Counted from the stretch's first letter, positions 1-6,825 are shown. The stretch: 10,629 bases of DNA from Intrasporangiaceae bacterium (GCA_012518475.1 JAAYSB010000063.1:1-10629), one strand, 5' to 3'. Made by a program: numbers and translations. The notes: a model not told the origin generated them from the sequence alone.

Positions 1-11
1 AGGAGTAGTTC

Positions 12-1103
12 ATGGGTTCCATCCGCGTCGCCATCGTTGGCGTCGGCAACTGCGCGACCAGCCTCGTGCAGGGTGTCGAGTACTACAAGGACGCCGACCC
101 GGCGGGCACCGTCCCGGGTCTCATGCATGTGCAGTTCGGTGAGTACCACGTCAAGGACGTTCAGTTCGTGGCGGCGTTCGACGTCGACGACAAGAAGGTC
201 GGCAAGGACCTCGCCGAGGCAACGAACGCCAGCGAGAACAACACGATCCGGATCTGCGACGTGCCGACCACCGGAGTCACGGTCCAGCGCGGCCCGACCC
301 TCGACGGGCTCGGGAAGTACTACCGGATGACCATCGACGAGTCCGCCGCCGACCCGGTTGATGTGGTCCAGGTGCTCAAGGATGCCGAGGTCGATGTCCT
401 CGTGTCCTACCTGCCGGTGGGCTCGGAGGAAGCCGACAAGTTCTACGCCCAGTGCGCCATCGACGCCGGTGTCGCCTTCGTCAACGCCCTGCCCGTGTTC
501 ATCGCGAGCGACCCGAAGTGGGCGGCGAAGTTCGAGGAGGCCGGCGTCCCGATCATCGGTGACGACATCAAGAGCCAGGTCGGCGCCACGATCACGCACC
601 GCGTCATGGCCAAGCTGTTCGAGGACCGCGGAGTCGTGCTGGACCGCACCTACCAGCTCAATGTGGGCGGCAACATGGACTTCAAGAACATGCTCGAGCG
701 CGACCGCCTCGAGTCCAAGAAGGTCTCCAAGACCCAGGCCGTCACCTCCAACCTCGAGGGACCCCTCGCCGGCAAGGTCGAGGACCGCAACGTCCACATC
801 GGCCCCTCCGACTACGTCGCGTGGCTCGACGACCGCAAGTGGGCCTATGTCCGCCTCGAGGGTCGTGCCTTCGGTGATGTCCCGCTCAACCTCGAGTACA
901 AGCTCGAGGTCTGGGACTCCCCGAACTCGGCCGGCATCATCATCGACGCCATCCGCGCCGCGAAGATCGCCAAGGACCGTGGGATCGGGGGCGCACTGCT
1001 CTCCGCCTCGTCCTACCTGATGAAGTCCCCGCCGGAGCAGCGCGAGGACACCGAGGGCCGCCGCCGGCTCGAGGCCTTCATCGCCGGCGACGAGGCTCGC
1101 TGA
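12..1103 (+). CDS. ino1: Inositol-3-phosphate synthase
   Basis: The 363-residue product converts glucose 6-phosphate to 1D-myo-inositol 3-phosphate, using NAD+ bound in a Rossmann fold. In actinobacteria this is the entry to phosphatidylinositol and mycothiol synthesis in the cytoplasm. A dinucleotide-binding GVGNCA motif is seen at residues 10-15. Further family blocks are SYLPVGSEEADKFYA, GDDIKSQVGATITHR and NVGGNMDFKNMLERDRLESK; the last two form the catalytic core with conserved lysines. The length fits the short actinobacterial form (about 360-370 residues), not the longer eukaryotic one. The ATG start has AGGAG at bases 1-5, six bases upstream. The window begins at this ribosome binding site, so the promoter and upstream neighbour are unseen. 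The gene is intact and the identification is firm. Confidence 0.97.
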   Translation: MGSIRVAIVGVGNCATSLVQGVEYYKDADPAGTVPGLMHVQFGEYHVKDVQFVAAFDVDDKKVGKDLAEATNASENNTIRICDVPTTGVTVQRGPTLDGLGKYYRMTIDESAADPVDVVQVLKDAEVDVLVSYLPVGSEEADKFYAQCAIDAGVAFVNALPVFIASDPKWAAKFEEAGVPIIGDDIKSQVGATITHRVMAKLFEDRGVVLDRTYQLNVGGNMDFKNMLERDRLESKKVSKTQAVTSNLEGPLAGKVEDRNVHIGPSDYVAWLDDRKWAYVRLEGRAFGDVPLNLEYKLEVWDSPNSAGIIIDAIRAAKIAKDRGIGGALLSASSYLMKSPPEQREDTEGRRRLEAFIAGDEAR

Positions 1104-1121
1104 GGCAGACAGCTCTCACCT

Positions 1122-1167
1122 CGTGGGTGGAGTTCGGGTGGTCATCATGACCCCGGCTCCACCCACG
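1122..1167. repeat. Nested inverted repeat after ino1 (possible terminator)
   Basis: CGTGGGTGGAG at 1122-1132 is exactly complementary to CTCCACCCACG at 1157-1167, an 11-bp stem. Inside it a second inverted repeat, GGTCAT (1140-1145) and ATGACC (1147-1152), is centred on one base. It starts 18 bases after the ino1 stop codon, so transcription termination is plausible. However, no run of T follows the stem. An operator, or binding by a dimeric regulator, is an equal alternative. Confidence 0.6.
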
Positions 1168-1216
1168 ACTGTTTGGTGCACATCGCGGGTGGAGTGCGGG
1201 TGGGCATCGTGACCCC
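1122..1216. repeat. Imperfect 33-bp direct repeat, two copies
   Basis: Bases 1122-1154 and 1184-1216 are the same 33-base unit with four mismatches, repeated at a spacing of 62 bases. The unit begins CGYGGGTGGAG and ends in GACCCC. The right arm of the hairpin (1157-1167) is a third, inverted copy of the first 11 bases. The function is unknown; regulator binding or a remnant of a small dispersed repeat are both possible. Confidence 0.75.
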
Positions 1217-1479
1217 ACGCCCCGACACCGATCCACCGACTTCTGCCCCTGCTCATAGGTGTCGTAGGCGCCGAGAGACATCGGGTCTCGAGGGTCAGCC
1301 TCTGGGGAACTCGGCCGGTCGGGTTGGTCATGCTCATGCGCCCGGTCTCTCAGAGTCCACCACCCTCTTCCCTGAAGACCCGGCTTGAAAAGCAGGTCCC
1401 TCGCATCCGTCAACCGATCGCTGCCTCGAGGCGTCGAAGGAGTGTGTGGGGATGGCCCCGCGGCCCGGAGGGAGTCGTC

Positions 1480-3198
1480 ATGAACGTTCGTCGCCTGGCA
1501 ACCCTGGCCGTTCTCACGGTGGTGTGGACCCTCGGGGCCTCTACCTCGACCGCTGCCATCTCACCCCAGATCGTGACGGCGACCGGCGACCCGGCGTTCA
1601 GAGTCGAACGCATGGCCGGCCCCGACCGGTACGCGACCGCTGCGGCCGTGAGCCGACAGTTCTTCAGTCCCGGCGCTCCCGTAGCCGTCGTCTCGACCGG
1701 GACCGACTTCCCCGACGGCCTGGCTGCAGGACCTGCGGCGGCGCGCTGGGGCGGGCCGGTGCTCCTCACCCAGCCGACGATCCTCCCCGCGGCTACCCGA
1801 AGCGAGCTCGTGCGCCTGCGGCCGGCGAGGATCGTCGTGACCGGGAGCTCTGCGGTCGTGTCCGACACCGTCATGGCTGATCTACGCCGACTCACCACCG
1901 GGACGGTCACCCGCATAGGAGGGCCCGACCGCTATGCGACAGCGGCGGCTCTCTCCGCTGGCTCCTTCCCGGCGGGGGCGTCCCTGGCGTTCGTCGCCAC
2001 CGGCCTGCTGTTCCCGGACGCTCTCTCCGCCGGTGCCGCGGCCGCTGTCCATCAGGCACCTGTCCTGCTGACCGGGAGCACCGCTCTCCCTGCGGCGACC
2101 CGGGCGGAGTTGGTCAGGCTGAGCCCCGATCGGATCATCGTCCTCGGCAGCGCCGGTGCCGTGTCCCACGAGGTCGCGGCGCAGCTGGGACAGATCGCGA
2201 CGGTCGAGCGCGTCGGGGGCACCGACCGCTACGCAACGGCAACCATGGTGTCGGCGCGGTTCTTCGGCGTTAGCCGACCCGGCGTCATGATTGCGACCGG
2301 GCTCAACTTCCCAGACGCGATGGCCGCCTCTGCAGCAGCGACCGTGACGCGGGGACCGATCCTGCTCAGTCCCGTGAACGCTCTGCCCTCCGGCGTACAG
2401 AACGAGGTGGCACGGCTCACGCCACAGCGCGCCTACCTCCTCGGCAGCGCGGCGGTGGTGGGGATCGGCGTCGCGCAGGACGCCCAGAGAGTCCGCGGCG
2501 TGTGCTGGTCGGGGCGCGCCACCACTCCCGGTACGGCGCAGGTCATCAGTCAGGTGTCCGGGACCACCACCCCGAAGGTGGCCTTCACCCTGGACATTGG
2601 TGGCCGCCTCACGGGAGCCGCGCAGATCGTCGACTTCCTCGTGGCGAACCAGGTGTGCACGACCTTCTTCCCCACTTCGATCATGGCCGCCACCACAGAG
2701 GGTCGAGCGGTCATGGCGAAGATCGCCGCCCACCCTGAGCTCTTCGAGGTCGGCAACCACACAGTCTCGCATTGCGACCTCGTCGCGGGCGGTGGCGGGT
2801 CGCCGAGCGCGGCAGCGTGTAACCGGACGATGACGACGACCTTCGTGCGGTCGGAGATCGTCAACGCCGAGACGACCCTCCGCTCCCTCACCGGGATGCC
2901 CATCCGGCCCTACTGGCGCCCGCCCTACGGCTCGCACAACGCGATCGTGCGCAGCATCGCCTCCGGAGCCGGCTACACGAAGACCGTGATGTGGAACCGG
3001 GACACGATCGACTGGGATCCGGCGACCACGACGGCTCAGATCGTCTCGCGTTCCACCTCGCCGTTGCCTCCCAGCGGCTCGATCATCCTCGCGCACCTCG
3101 GGGGCTATCGGACCCGGGAGGCGCTCCCGCAGGTCGTCACCATCCTCCGCAACGCGGGTTACACGCTGACGAGCATCTCCGACATGCGCGACGGCTGA
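1480..3198 (+). CDS. Secreted CWB2-repeat polysaccharide deacetylase
   Basis: This 572-residue protein has a Sec signal peptide (RR at residues 4-5, a hydrophobic stretch, and an Ala-rich cleavage site near 25-26). Three cell-wall-binding type 2 repeats of about 100 residues follow. Each opens with a G(P/T)DRYATA signature, at roughly 47, 148 and 247. A carbohydrate esterase 4 (NodB) domain covers about 365-572. Its HxxxH motif (H427, H431), RPPYG (480-484), DTIDWD (508-513) and LAH (537-539) motifs are intact. The usual catalytic/metal pair DD reads D372-I373, so one metal-site aspartate is absent. It probably anchors to the cell surface and removes acetyl groups from peptidoglycan or another wall glycan. 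The ATG was chosen because GGAGGGAG lies at 1467-1474 and the signal peptide begins there. The gene stands alone, with a gap upstream and a hairpin downstream. Confidence 0.9.
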   Translation: MNVRRLATLAVLTVVWTLGASTSTAAISPQIVTATGDPAFRVERMAGPDRYATAAAVSRQFFSPGAPVAVVSTGTDFPDGLAAGPAAARWGGPVLLTQPTILPAATRSELVRLRPARIVVTGSSAVVSDTVMADLRRLTTGTVTRIGGPDRYATAAALSAGSFPAGASLAFVATGLLFPDALSAGAAAAVHQAPVLLTGSTALPAATRAELVRLSPDRIIVLGSAGAVSHEVAAQLGQIATVERVGGTDRYATATMVSARFFGVSRPGVMIATGLNFPDAMAASAAATVTRGPILLSPVNALPSGVQNEVARLTPQRAYLLGSAAVVGIGVAQDAQRVRGVCWSGRATTPGTAQVISQVSGTTTPKVAFTLDIGGRLTGAAQIVDFLVANQVCTTFFPTSIMAATTEGRAVMAKIAAHPELFEVGNHTVSHCDLVAGGGGSPSAAACNRTMTTTFVRSEIVNAETTLRSLTGMPIRPYWRPPYGSHNAIVRSIASGAGYTKTVMWNRDTIDWDPATTTAQIVSRSTSPLPPSGSIILAHLGGYRTREALPQVVTILRNAGYTLTSISDMRDG

Positions 3199-3219
3199 CG
3201 AGCCCCGGGCGCCGTGGCT

Positions 3220-3245
3220 CTACCGGCTCAGCCCCCAGCCGGTAG
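3220..3245. terminator. Perfect hairpin between convergent genes
   Basis: CTACCGGCT (3220-3228) and AGCCGGTAG (3237-3245) form a perfect 9-bp stem with an 8-base loop. It lies 21 bases after the deacetylase stop codon and 35 bases beyond the stop of the convergent biotinyl-protein gene. It is therefore well placed to end transcription from both sides. There is no clear T-tract on either strand, which is common in high-GC actinobacteria. Confidence 0.75.
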
Positions 3246-3280
3246 TCCTCGAGCAGCAGCCGGGAGACCGGCCCTGAGTG

Positions 3281-3505
3281 TCAGGAAGGCTCAATGACGG
3301 CGAGGATCTCGCCCTCCTGGACGACATCGCCGGGCTCGACCTTCACCTCGACCACGGTCCCAGCGACCTCGGTCAGCACCGGGATCTCCATCTTCATCGA
3401 CTCCTCGACGACGATCTCGTCCCCGACCTCGACTGAGTCACCGACCGCGACGGAGACGTTCATCACGTTGGCGACCAGTTCGGAGACGATGTGGATGTGA
3501 GCCAT
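3281..3505 (-). CDS. Stand-alone biotinyl/lipoyl carrier protein (TB7.3-like)
   Basis: The 74-residue protein is a single biotinyl/lipoyl attachment domain. The biotin acceptor motif ESMKME has its lysine at residue 38. The surrounding pattern (VGDSVEVGDEIVVEE before it, IPVLTEVAGTVVEVKVEPGD after it) is typical of biotin carrier domains. It closely resembles the small M. tuberculosis biotinylated protein TB7.3 (Rv3221c), whose role is not settled. No carboxylase subunits are encoded nearby, so it may serve carboxylases elsewhere or act alone. It is the last gene of a four-gene minus-strand unit, 24 bases after its neighbour. The ATG at 3505 was chosen because it matches the start of relatives. 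A GTG at 3526 would add seven residues and also lacks a good ribosome binding site. Confidence 0.9.
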   Translation of the reverse strand: MAHIHIVSELVANVMNVSVAVGDSVEVGDEIVVEESMKMEIPVLTEVAGTVVEVKVEPGDVVQEGEILAVIEPS

Positions 3506-3529
3506 GGCACAGCAGCCTAGTGTCACGAG

Positions 3530-3760
3530 CTACGGCCGCGAGCACTGAACCCCAGTCCTCCGACTGGTCCGCCGCCGCACGGTTGTGGAAGACTCCGCGG
3601 CCCCTGCCCCGACCTGAACCACGGTGGTGGGATGCAGGCGAATGATGCCGGCGGTCGACGCTGCCTCGAGGGCGGCGGCGTCCAGCGCGTGTCCCTCCCT
3701 GACCTCGATGATGGCCGCGACGGGCCCGTTGCCGCCGAGATGGATCCAGTCCTGGCTCAC
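3530..3760 (-). CDS. Small unrecognised protein coupled to PP2C gene
   Basis: The 76-residue frame starts with a GTG that overlaps the stop codon of the PP2C gene by four bases (GTGA), so its translation is probably coupled. I do not recognise the family. Residues 1-50 look like a compact soluble domain: MSQDWIHLGGNGPVAAII, then an Ala-rich probable helix (about 25-37) and the strand-like segment GIIRLHPTTVVQVGAG. The last 18 residues are Arg/Thr/Ser-rich (TTVRRRTSRRTG) and could be flexible or bind nucleic acid. It has no signal peptide, membrane segment or cysteine motif. Tight packing between PP2C and the biotinyl protein supports a real gene, but codon statistics or homologues would be needed to prove it. 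Confidence 0.68.
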   Translation of the reverse strand: MSQDWIHLGGNGPVAAIIEVREGHALDAAALEAASTAGIIRLHPTTVVQVGAGAAESSTTVRRRTSRRTGVQCSRP

Positions 3761-4557
3761 CGGTCCTCACCCTCGGGGCCGGCAGCGCCGAGACGGGGCG
3801 CCGTGTCGTGGCGCTCGTCGTCGTCCGCATCGCTGCGGGAGTGCACGACGATGACGGTGATGTTGTCCCGGCCGCCACCGAGGCGGGCCTCGTGGACGAG
3901 CCGGTCAGCCGCGGCCTGCGGGTCGTCCTCGGCCTCGAGGATGACCGCGATGTCGGACTCGCTGACCTCGTTGGTCAGTCCGTCGGAGCAGATGAGAAAG
4001 ATCTCCTCCTCGGCCGGGGGGAACACCCACAGGTCCGGCTCCATGGGATAGGACATCCCGAGCGAGCGGGTGATGACGTTGCGGCCCGGGTGGACGCGGG
4101 CCTCGGCCTCGGTGATGAGACCAGCCGATAGGAGCTCCTGGATCTCGGAGTGGTCGACGGTGACCTGGTGGAGGCGGCCGTCGACGACCCGGTAGACGCG
4201 GGAGTCCCCGACGTTGAAGACCGCCCAGTGATCACTGCCGAAGGCACTGACGACCGCGACCCCGGTCATCGTCGTGCCCATCCCGCGCCGCTCCGGGTGG
4301 TCATCCACCGAGCCGAGGATGCGCTCGTGGGCGTCACTGAGGGCGTTCTTGAGGTCGTCGGGGCGGATCGGGTCGTTCTCGACGACGTCCCCGACGATGT
4401 CGACGGCGATCGCGCTCGCGACCTCACCGGCCGCGTGTCCGCCCATGCCGTCGGCCACGGCGAAGAGCCGGTCCTCGACGACGAAGTTGTCCTCGTTGTG
4501 CTCCCGGACCCGACCGACGTCGGTCTGGGCGCCGGCGCGGATGACGAGCGGGGTCAT
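3757..4557 (-). CDS. PP2C-family Ser/Thr protein phosphatase
   Basis: The 266-residue protein is a complete PP2C (PPM) phosphatase, which removes phosphate from Ser/Thr residues using two Mn/Mg ions. Metal and phosphate motifs are all present: REHNEDN (18-24), DGMGGHAAGE (36-45), GMGTT (91-95), GDSR (116-119), SDGL (190-193) and GGRDNITVI (227-235). It has no transmembrane segment, unlike the larger PstP-type phosphatase of mycobacteria, so it should act in the cytoplasm. The tail after about residue 240 is charged and probably disordered. Its ATG overlaps the stop of the upstream gene (ATGA) and its own stop overlaps the next start (GTGA). All three genes are therefore likely made together. 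The substrate is unknown; the kinase-like protein at the right end of the window lacks catalytic residues, so it is not an obvious partner kinase. Confidence 0.95.
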   Translation of the reverse strand: MTPLVIRAGAQTDVGRVREHNEDNFVVEDRLFAVADGMGGHAAGEVASAIAVDIVGDVVENDPIRPDDLKNALSDAHERILGSVDDHPERRGMGTTMTGVAVVSAFGSDHWAVFNVGDSRVYRVVDGRLHQVTVDHSEIQELLSAGLITEAEARVHPGRNVITRSLGMSYPMEPDLWVFPPAEEEIFLICSDGLTNEVSESDIAVILEAEDDPQAAADRLVHEARLGGGRDNITVIVVHSRSDADDDERHDTAPRLGAAGPEGEDR

Positions 4558-5162
4558 GCGTCGGGCTCCTCGTCCTCGCTGGTGTCTCGTTCTGCGGTGT
4601 GACCGGTCGTGTCCTGGTCAGTGGCGTCCGGCTCCGTGGTGTCCGGGTCCGTGGTGTCACGGGGCTCGAGAACCAGGCGTCCGAACGAGGCGGACAGGAC
4701 CATGTCGCGGATCTCGGCATACCGGTCTTCCCGCTCACTCCCGCAGGCTTCGCCGATGATGAGCAGCCCGGAGACCGGGCCATCACCGCGCGCCTCCGCC
4801 GACCTCTCCGGACCCTCGAAGAACCCGAGGGCGACAGCGCAGGCGGTGCTGGTGGGTGTGCGGTCGTCGGCGGTGTTGAAGGCCTGCGCCGCACGGCCGT
4901 CGACGCTCACCTCGAAGGGTTGGTCCGAGATCCCCCCCTGGCGCTCGGTCTCGGCCCGGAAGCCCTCGACGACCTCGTCGACCAGGTCCGGCGACGCAGG
5001 GACGAGGTGACGGACGATGAGCCGGCCTGCCTGCGGGTCGGCGGCGAAGACCACGTCCATGAGCGCGCCGCTGCTCAGCTGCGGCTGCCACGAGTCGGGG
5101 ACCTCGACCGAGACCGCGGGAGGCGCCGGGAAGGTGGCGCTGGGCATCGCGAGAGTCGCCAT
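4554..5162 (-). CDS. Unrecognised soluble protein with acidic Thr/Asp tail
   Basis: This 202-residue protein leads the PP2C unit. Residues 15-165 look like a mixed alpha/beta domain: VSVEVPDSWQPQ, then DVVFAADPQAGRLIVRHLVP, a helix near 59-75, VDGRAAQAFNTAD, and GLLIIGEACGSEREDRYAEIR. A beta-strand start followed by VPDSW recalls Mog1/PsbP-like (LpqN-type) domains, but this is a weak structural guess. Residues 167-202 are low-complexity (DTTDPDTTEPDATDQDTT, then acidic); the DNA there carries an 11-base direct repeat with a 15-base period (4633-4658). There is no signal peptide or membrane segment. The ATG is well supported by AAGGAGG four bases upstream. Because it overlaps the phosphatase gene, it may be a partner or substrate of PP2C; the Thr-rich tail would suit phosphorylation, but that is inference. 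Confidence 0.85.
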   Translation of the reverse strand: MATLAMPSATFPAPPAVSVEVPDSWQPQLSSGALMDVVFAADPQAGRLIVRHLVPASPDLVDEVVEGFRAETERQGGISDQPFEVSVDGRAAQAFNTADDRTPTSTACAVALGFFEGPERSAEARGDGPVSGLLIIGEACGSEREDRYAEIRDMVLSASFGRLVLEPRDTTDPDTTEPDATDQDTTGHTAERDTSEDEEPDA

Positions 5163-5258
5163 GGCTCCTCCTTCTCGACGTCATTGCGCGTGTCCGTGGC
5201 CGCACGGCGTCCGGTTCGCGGCAGTCAGCCGGACCTGCCTTCGTCCGCCGGTGCCCAT

Positions 5259-5288
5259 CCACTGTATGAGGTGCCACTGTATGAGGTG
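5259..5288. repeat. Perfect 15-bp tandem duplication
   Basis: CCACTGTATGAGGTG occurs twice head-to-tail at 5259-5273 and 5274-5288 without a mismatch. It lies about 100 bases upstream of the PP2C-unit start codon. On the minus strand each copy contains TACAGT, which fits an actinobacterial TAnnnT -10 box, so the duplication copies a possible promoter element. Confidence 0.9.
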
Positions 5289-5290
5289 AA
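5261..5290 (-). promoter_or_regulatory. Putative promoter of the PP2C unit
   Basis: Read on the minus strand, TTCACC (5290-5285, four of six matches to TTGACA) lies 18 bases before TACAGT (5266-5261, four of six matches to TATAAT). This would place the transcript start near 5254 and give a leader of about 90 bases. The second TACAGT at 5281-5276 has no good -35 box. This is a prediction only. Confidence 0.4.
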
Positions 5291-5305
5291 TCAGGTGGCT
5301 GCGAT

Positions 5306-5332
5306 GGGGAGGGCTCCCCGGTGCTCGGGAGC
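5306..5332 (-). terminator. Overlapping hairpins after the CCA-enzyme gene
   Basis: GCTCCC (5313-5318) and GGGAGC (5327-5332) form a 6-bp stem with an 8-base loop, two bases past the minus-strand stop codon. An alternative stem pairs GGGGA (5306-5310) with TCCCC (5315-5319). The two share bases 5315-5318 and cannot coexist. No T-tract follows. It may end the CCA-enzyme transcript ahead of the PP2C unit. Confidence 0.4.
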
Positions 5333-5334
5333 GA

Positions 5335-6825
5335 CTACGACTCGGTCGACTCCGGTTGCTCGGCCCACCACGAGAGCAGGCGCTCGCGGGCCGCGTCTTT
5401 GCCGATCGGTCCCTCGTCGAGACGGACCGCGAGCAGGTGCTTGTAGGCCCTCCCGAGGATAGGACCGGGACGGATGCCGAGGGCCTGGGCGATCTCGTGG
5501 CCGTCGAGCTCGGGGCGGACGGCGTCGAGCTCCTCCTGAGCCTGGATCTCGGCGATCCGCCGCTCGAGGTCGTCATAGGTGCGGGCCAGCCTCTGGGCCT
5601 TGCGGACGTTGCGGGTCGTGCAGTCGGCACGGGTCAGACGGTGCAGCCGCGGCAGGAGCGGGCCGGCGTCGGTGACATAGCGCCGGACGGCGGAGTCGGT
5701 CCACTGTCCGTCGCGATAGCCGTGGAAGCGCAGGTGCAGCTCGACGAGCCGGGAGACAGCCTTGGTGGTCTCCTTGTCGAAACGCAGCGCCTGCATCCGC
5801 TTGCGGGTCAGCTTGGCGCCGACGACCTCGTGGTGGTGGAAGCTCACCCCACCGCCGGGCTCGAACCGGCGGGTGGCGGGCTTGCCGATGTCGTGCAGAA
5901 GGGCCGCCAGACGCAGGACGAGATCCGGCCCGGGCACGTCCTCGGCCGGGGCATCCGGCGCACCCTCGAGAGCGATCGCCTGCTCGAGCACGATGAGCGA
6001 GTGCTCATAGACGTCCTTGTGCCGGTGGTGCTCGTCGACCTCGAGCTTGAGCGCAGGCACCTCGGGCAGCACCCGCTCGGTGATACCGGTGCTCACGAGC
6101 AGCTCGAGCCCGGCGCGGGGGAAGCCGCCGAGGAGCAGCTTGACGAGCTCGTCACGGACCCGCTCCGCTGAGACGATGTCGATCGTCGCAGCCCGCTCGG
6201 TCATCGCCTCGAGAACGCGAGGCGCCACGGTGAAGCCGAGCTGCGAGACGAAGCGGGCTGCCCGCATCATCCGGAGCGGATCGTCCCCGAAGGAGATCTC
6301 CGGGTCAGTCGGGGTGTCCATGACCCGCTCGCTGAGGTGACCCAGACCCCCGTGCGGGTCGACGAAAGCGAGCTCCGGCAGCCGCAGCGCCATCGCGTTG
6401 ACCGTGAAGTCCCGGCGCAAGAGGTCGTCCTCGAGGTTGTCCCCGAACGCCACGACCGGCTTGCGGGTCTGCCCGTCATAGGCATCGGCCCGGTAGGTGG
6501 TCACCTCGACGGTGACCGGCCCCTTCGTCGCACCGATCGTCCCGAACTCCTTGCCGATGTCCCAGAAGTGGTCCCCCCACGCCTTAAGGATCGCGGCGGT
6601 CTCCTGCGGGCGGGCGCTGGTCGTGAAGTCCAGATCGGGTGAGCCGCGGCCGAGGAACGCGTCCCGGACCGGCCCCCCGACGAGCGCGATCTCGTGTCCG
6701 GCCTCGGTGAACCGTCCGCCGAGGTCACGCAGCAGCGGGACGACGGGCGCGAGGTTGGCGACCGCCTGCTCGAGCAGCGCGCGGTCCGGCTTGCCGGAGC
6801 CGGTCGGAGGAGGGGTGGACGACAC
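5335..6825 (-). CDS. pcnA: CCA tRNA nucleotidyltransferase
   Basis: The 496-residue enzyme adds or repairs the 3' CCA end of tRNAs with CTP and ATP. Visible features are the class II nucleotidyltransferase motif LVGGPVRDAFLGR (48-60) with metal-binding DLD (64-66), the RRDFTVNAMA motif (137-146), and the tRNA-binding helix block DDPLRMMRAARF (181-192). An HD phosphohydrolase domain with LLHDIGKP (309-316) follows. It matches M. tuberculosis PcnA (Rv3907c) in domain order and length. The start is uncertain. I chose the GTG at 6825 because a TACCCT -10 box ends six bases before it (leaderless pattern). An ATG at 6870 with AGGTGG upstream would add 15 residues, and a GTG at 6879 would add 18. 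It is transcribed away from the NUDIX gene, as in mycobacteria. Confidence 0.95.
   Translation of the reverse strand: MSSTPPPTGSGKPDRALLEQAVANLAPVVPLLRDLGGRFTEAGHEIALVGGPVRDAFLGRGSPDLDFTTSARPQETAAILKAWGDHFWDIGKEFGTIGATKGPVTVEVTTYRADAYDGQTRKPVVAFGDNLEDDLLRRDFTVNAMALRLPELAFVDPHGGLGHLSERVMDTPTDPEISFGDDPLRMMRAARFVSQLGFTVAPRVLEAMTERAATIDIVSAERVRDELVKLLLGGFPRAGLELLVSTGITERVLPEVPALKLEVDEHHRHKDVYEHSLIVLEQAIALEGAPDAPAEDVPGPDLVLRLAALLHDIGKPATRRFEPGGGVSFHHHEVVGAKLTRKRMQALRFDKETTKAVSRLVELHLRFHGYRDGQWTDSAVRRYVTDAGPLLPRLHRLTRADCTTRNVRKAQRLARTYDDLERRIAEIQAQEELDAVRPELDGHEIAQALGIRPGPILGRAYKHLLAVRLDEGPIGKDAARERLLSWWAEQPESTES

Larger units (their letters stand above)
1104..1479. other. Intergenic region, 376 bp, no convincing gene
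   Basis: This gap separates ino1 from the secreted deacetylase gene. Its first part (1122-1216) carries the nested inverted and direct repeats listed separately. Bases 1275-1289 could form a small 5-bp hairpin (GAGAC/GTCTC). TTGAAA at 1385-1390 resembles a -35 box, but no good -10 box lies 16-18 bases after it. The reading frame of the downstream gene stays open from 1324, but its residues before the signal peptide look like random translation. I see no RNA gene. Confidence 0.6.

Noticed and set aside
1290..1340. A cyclic di-AMP (ydaO) riboswitch before the wall-acting deacetylase
   Set aside because: There is a GGGGAAC at 1304-1310, but I could not find the other conserved blocks such as GGGUGAAUC; a covariance-model search would decide.
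1324..1479. N-terminal extension of the deacetylase gene from an upstream GTG
   Set aside because: A clear signal peptide begins at the ATG at 1480 with GGAGGGAG before it; the extra 52 residues look like translated non-coding DNA.
1882..3096. A 404-codon open frame on the minus strand inside the deacetylase gene
   Set aside because: It is antisense to a clearly coding gene, rich in Arg/Gly/Asp without any family motif; long antisense frames are common in high-GC DNA.
5181..5258. A 25-codon leader peptide (ATG to TGA) on the minus strand before the PP2C unit
   Set aside because: It has no ribosome binding site, and the best predicted transcript start (near 5254) lies after its ATG.
5356..6171. 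A 271-codon plus-strand frame inside pcnA
   Set aside because: It overlaps the HD domain and other conserved parts of pcnA and shows no domain of its own.
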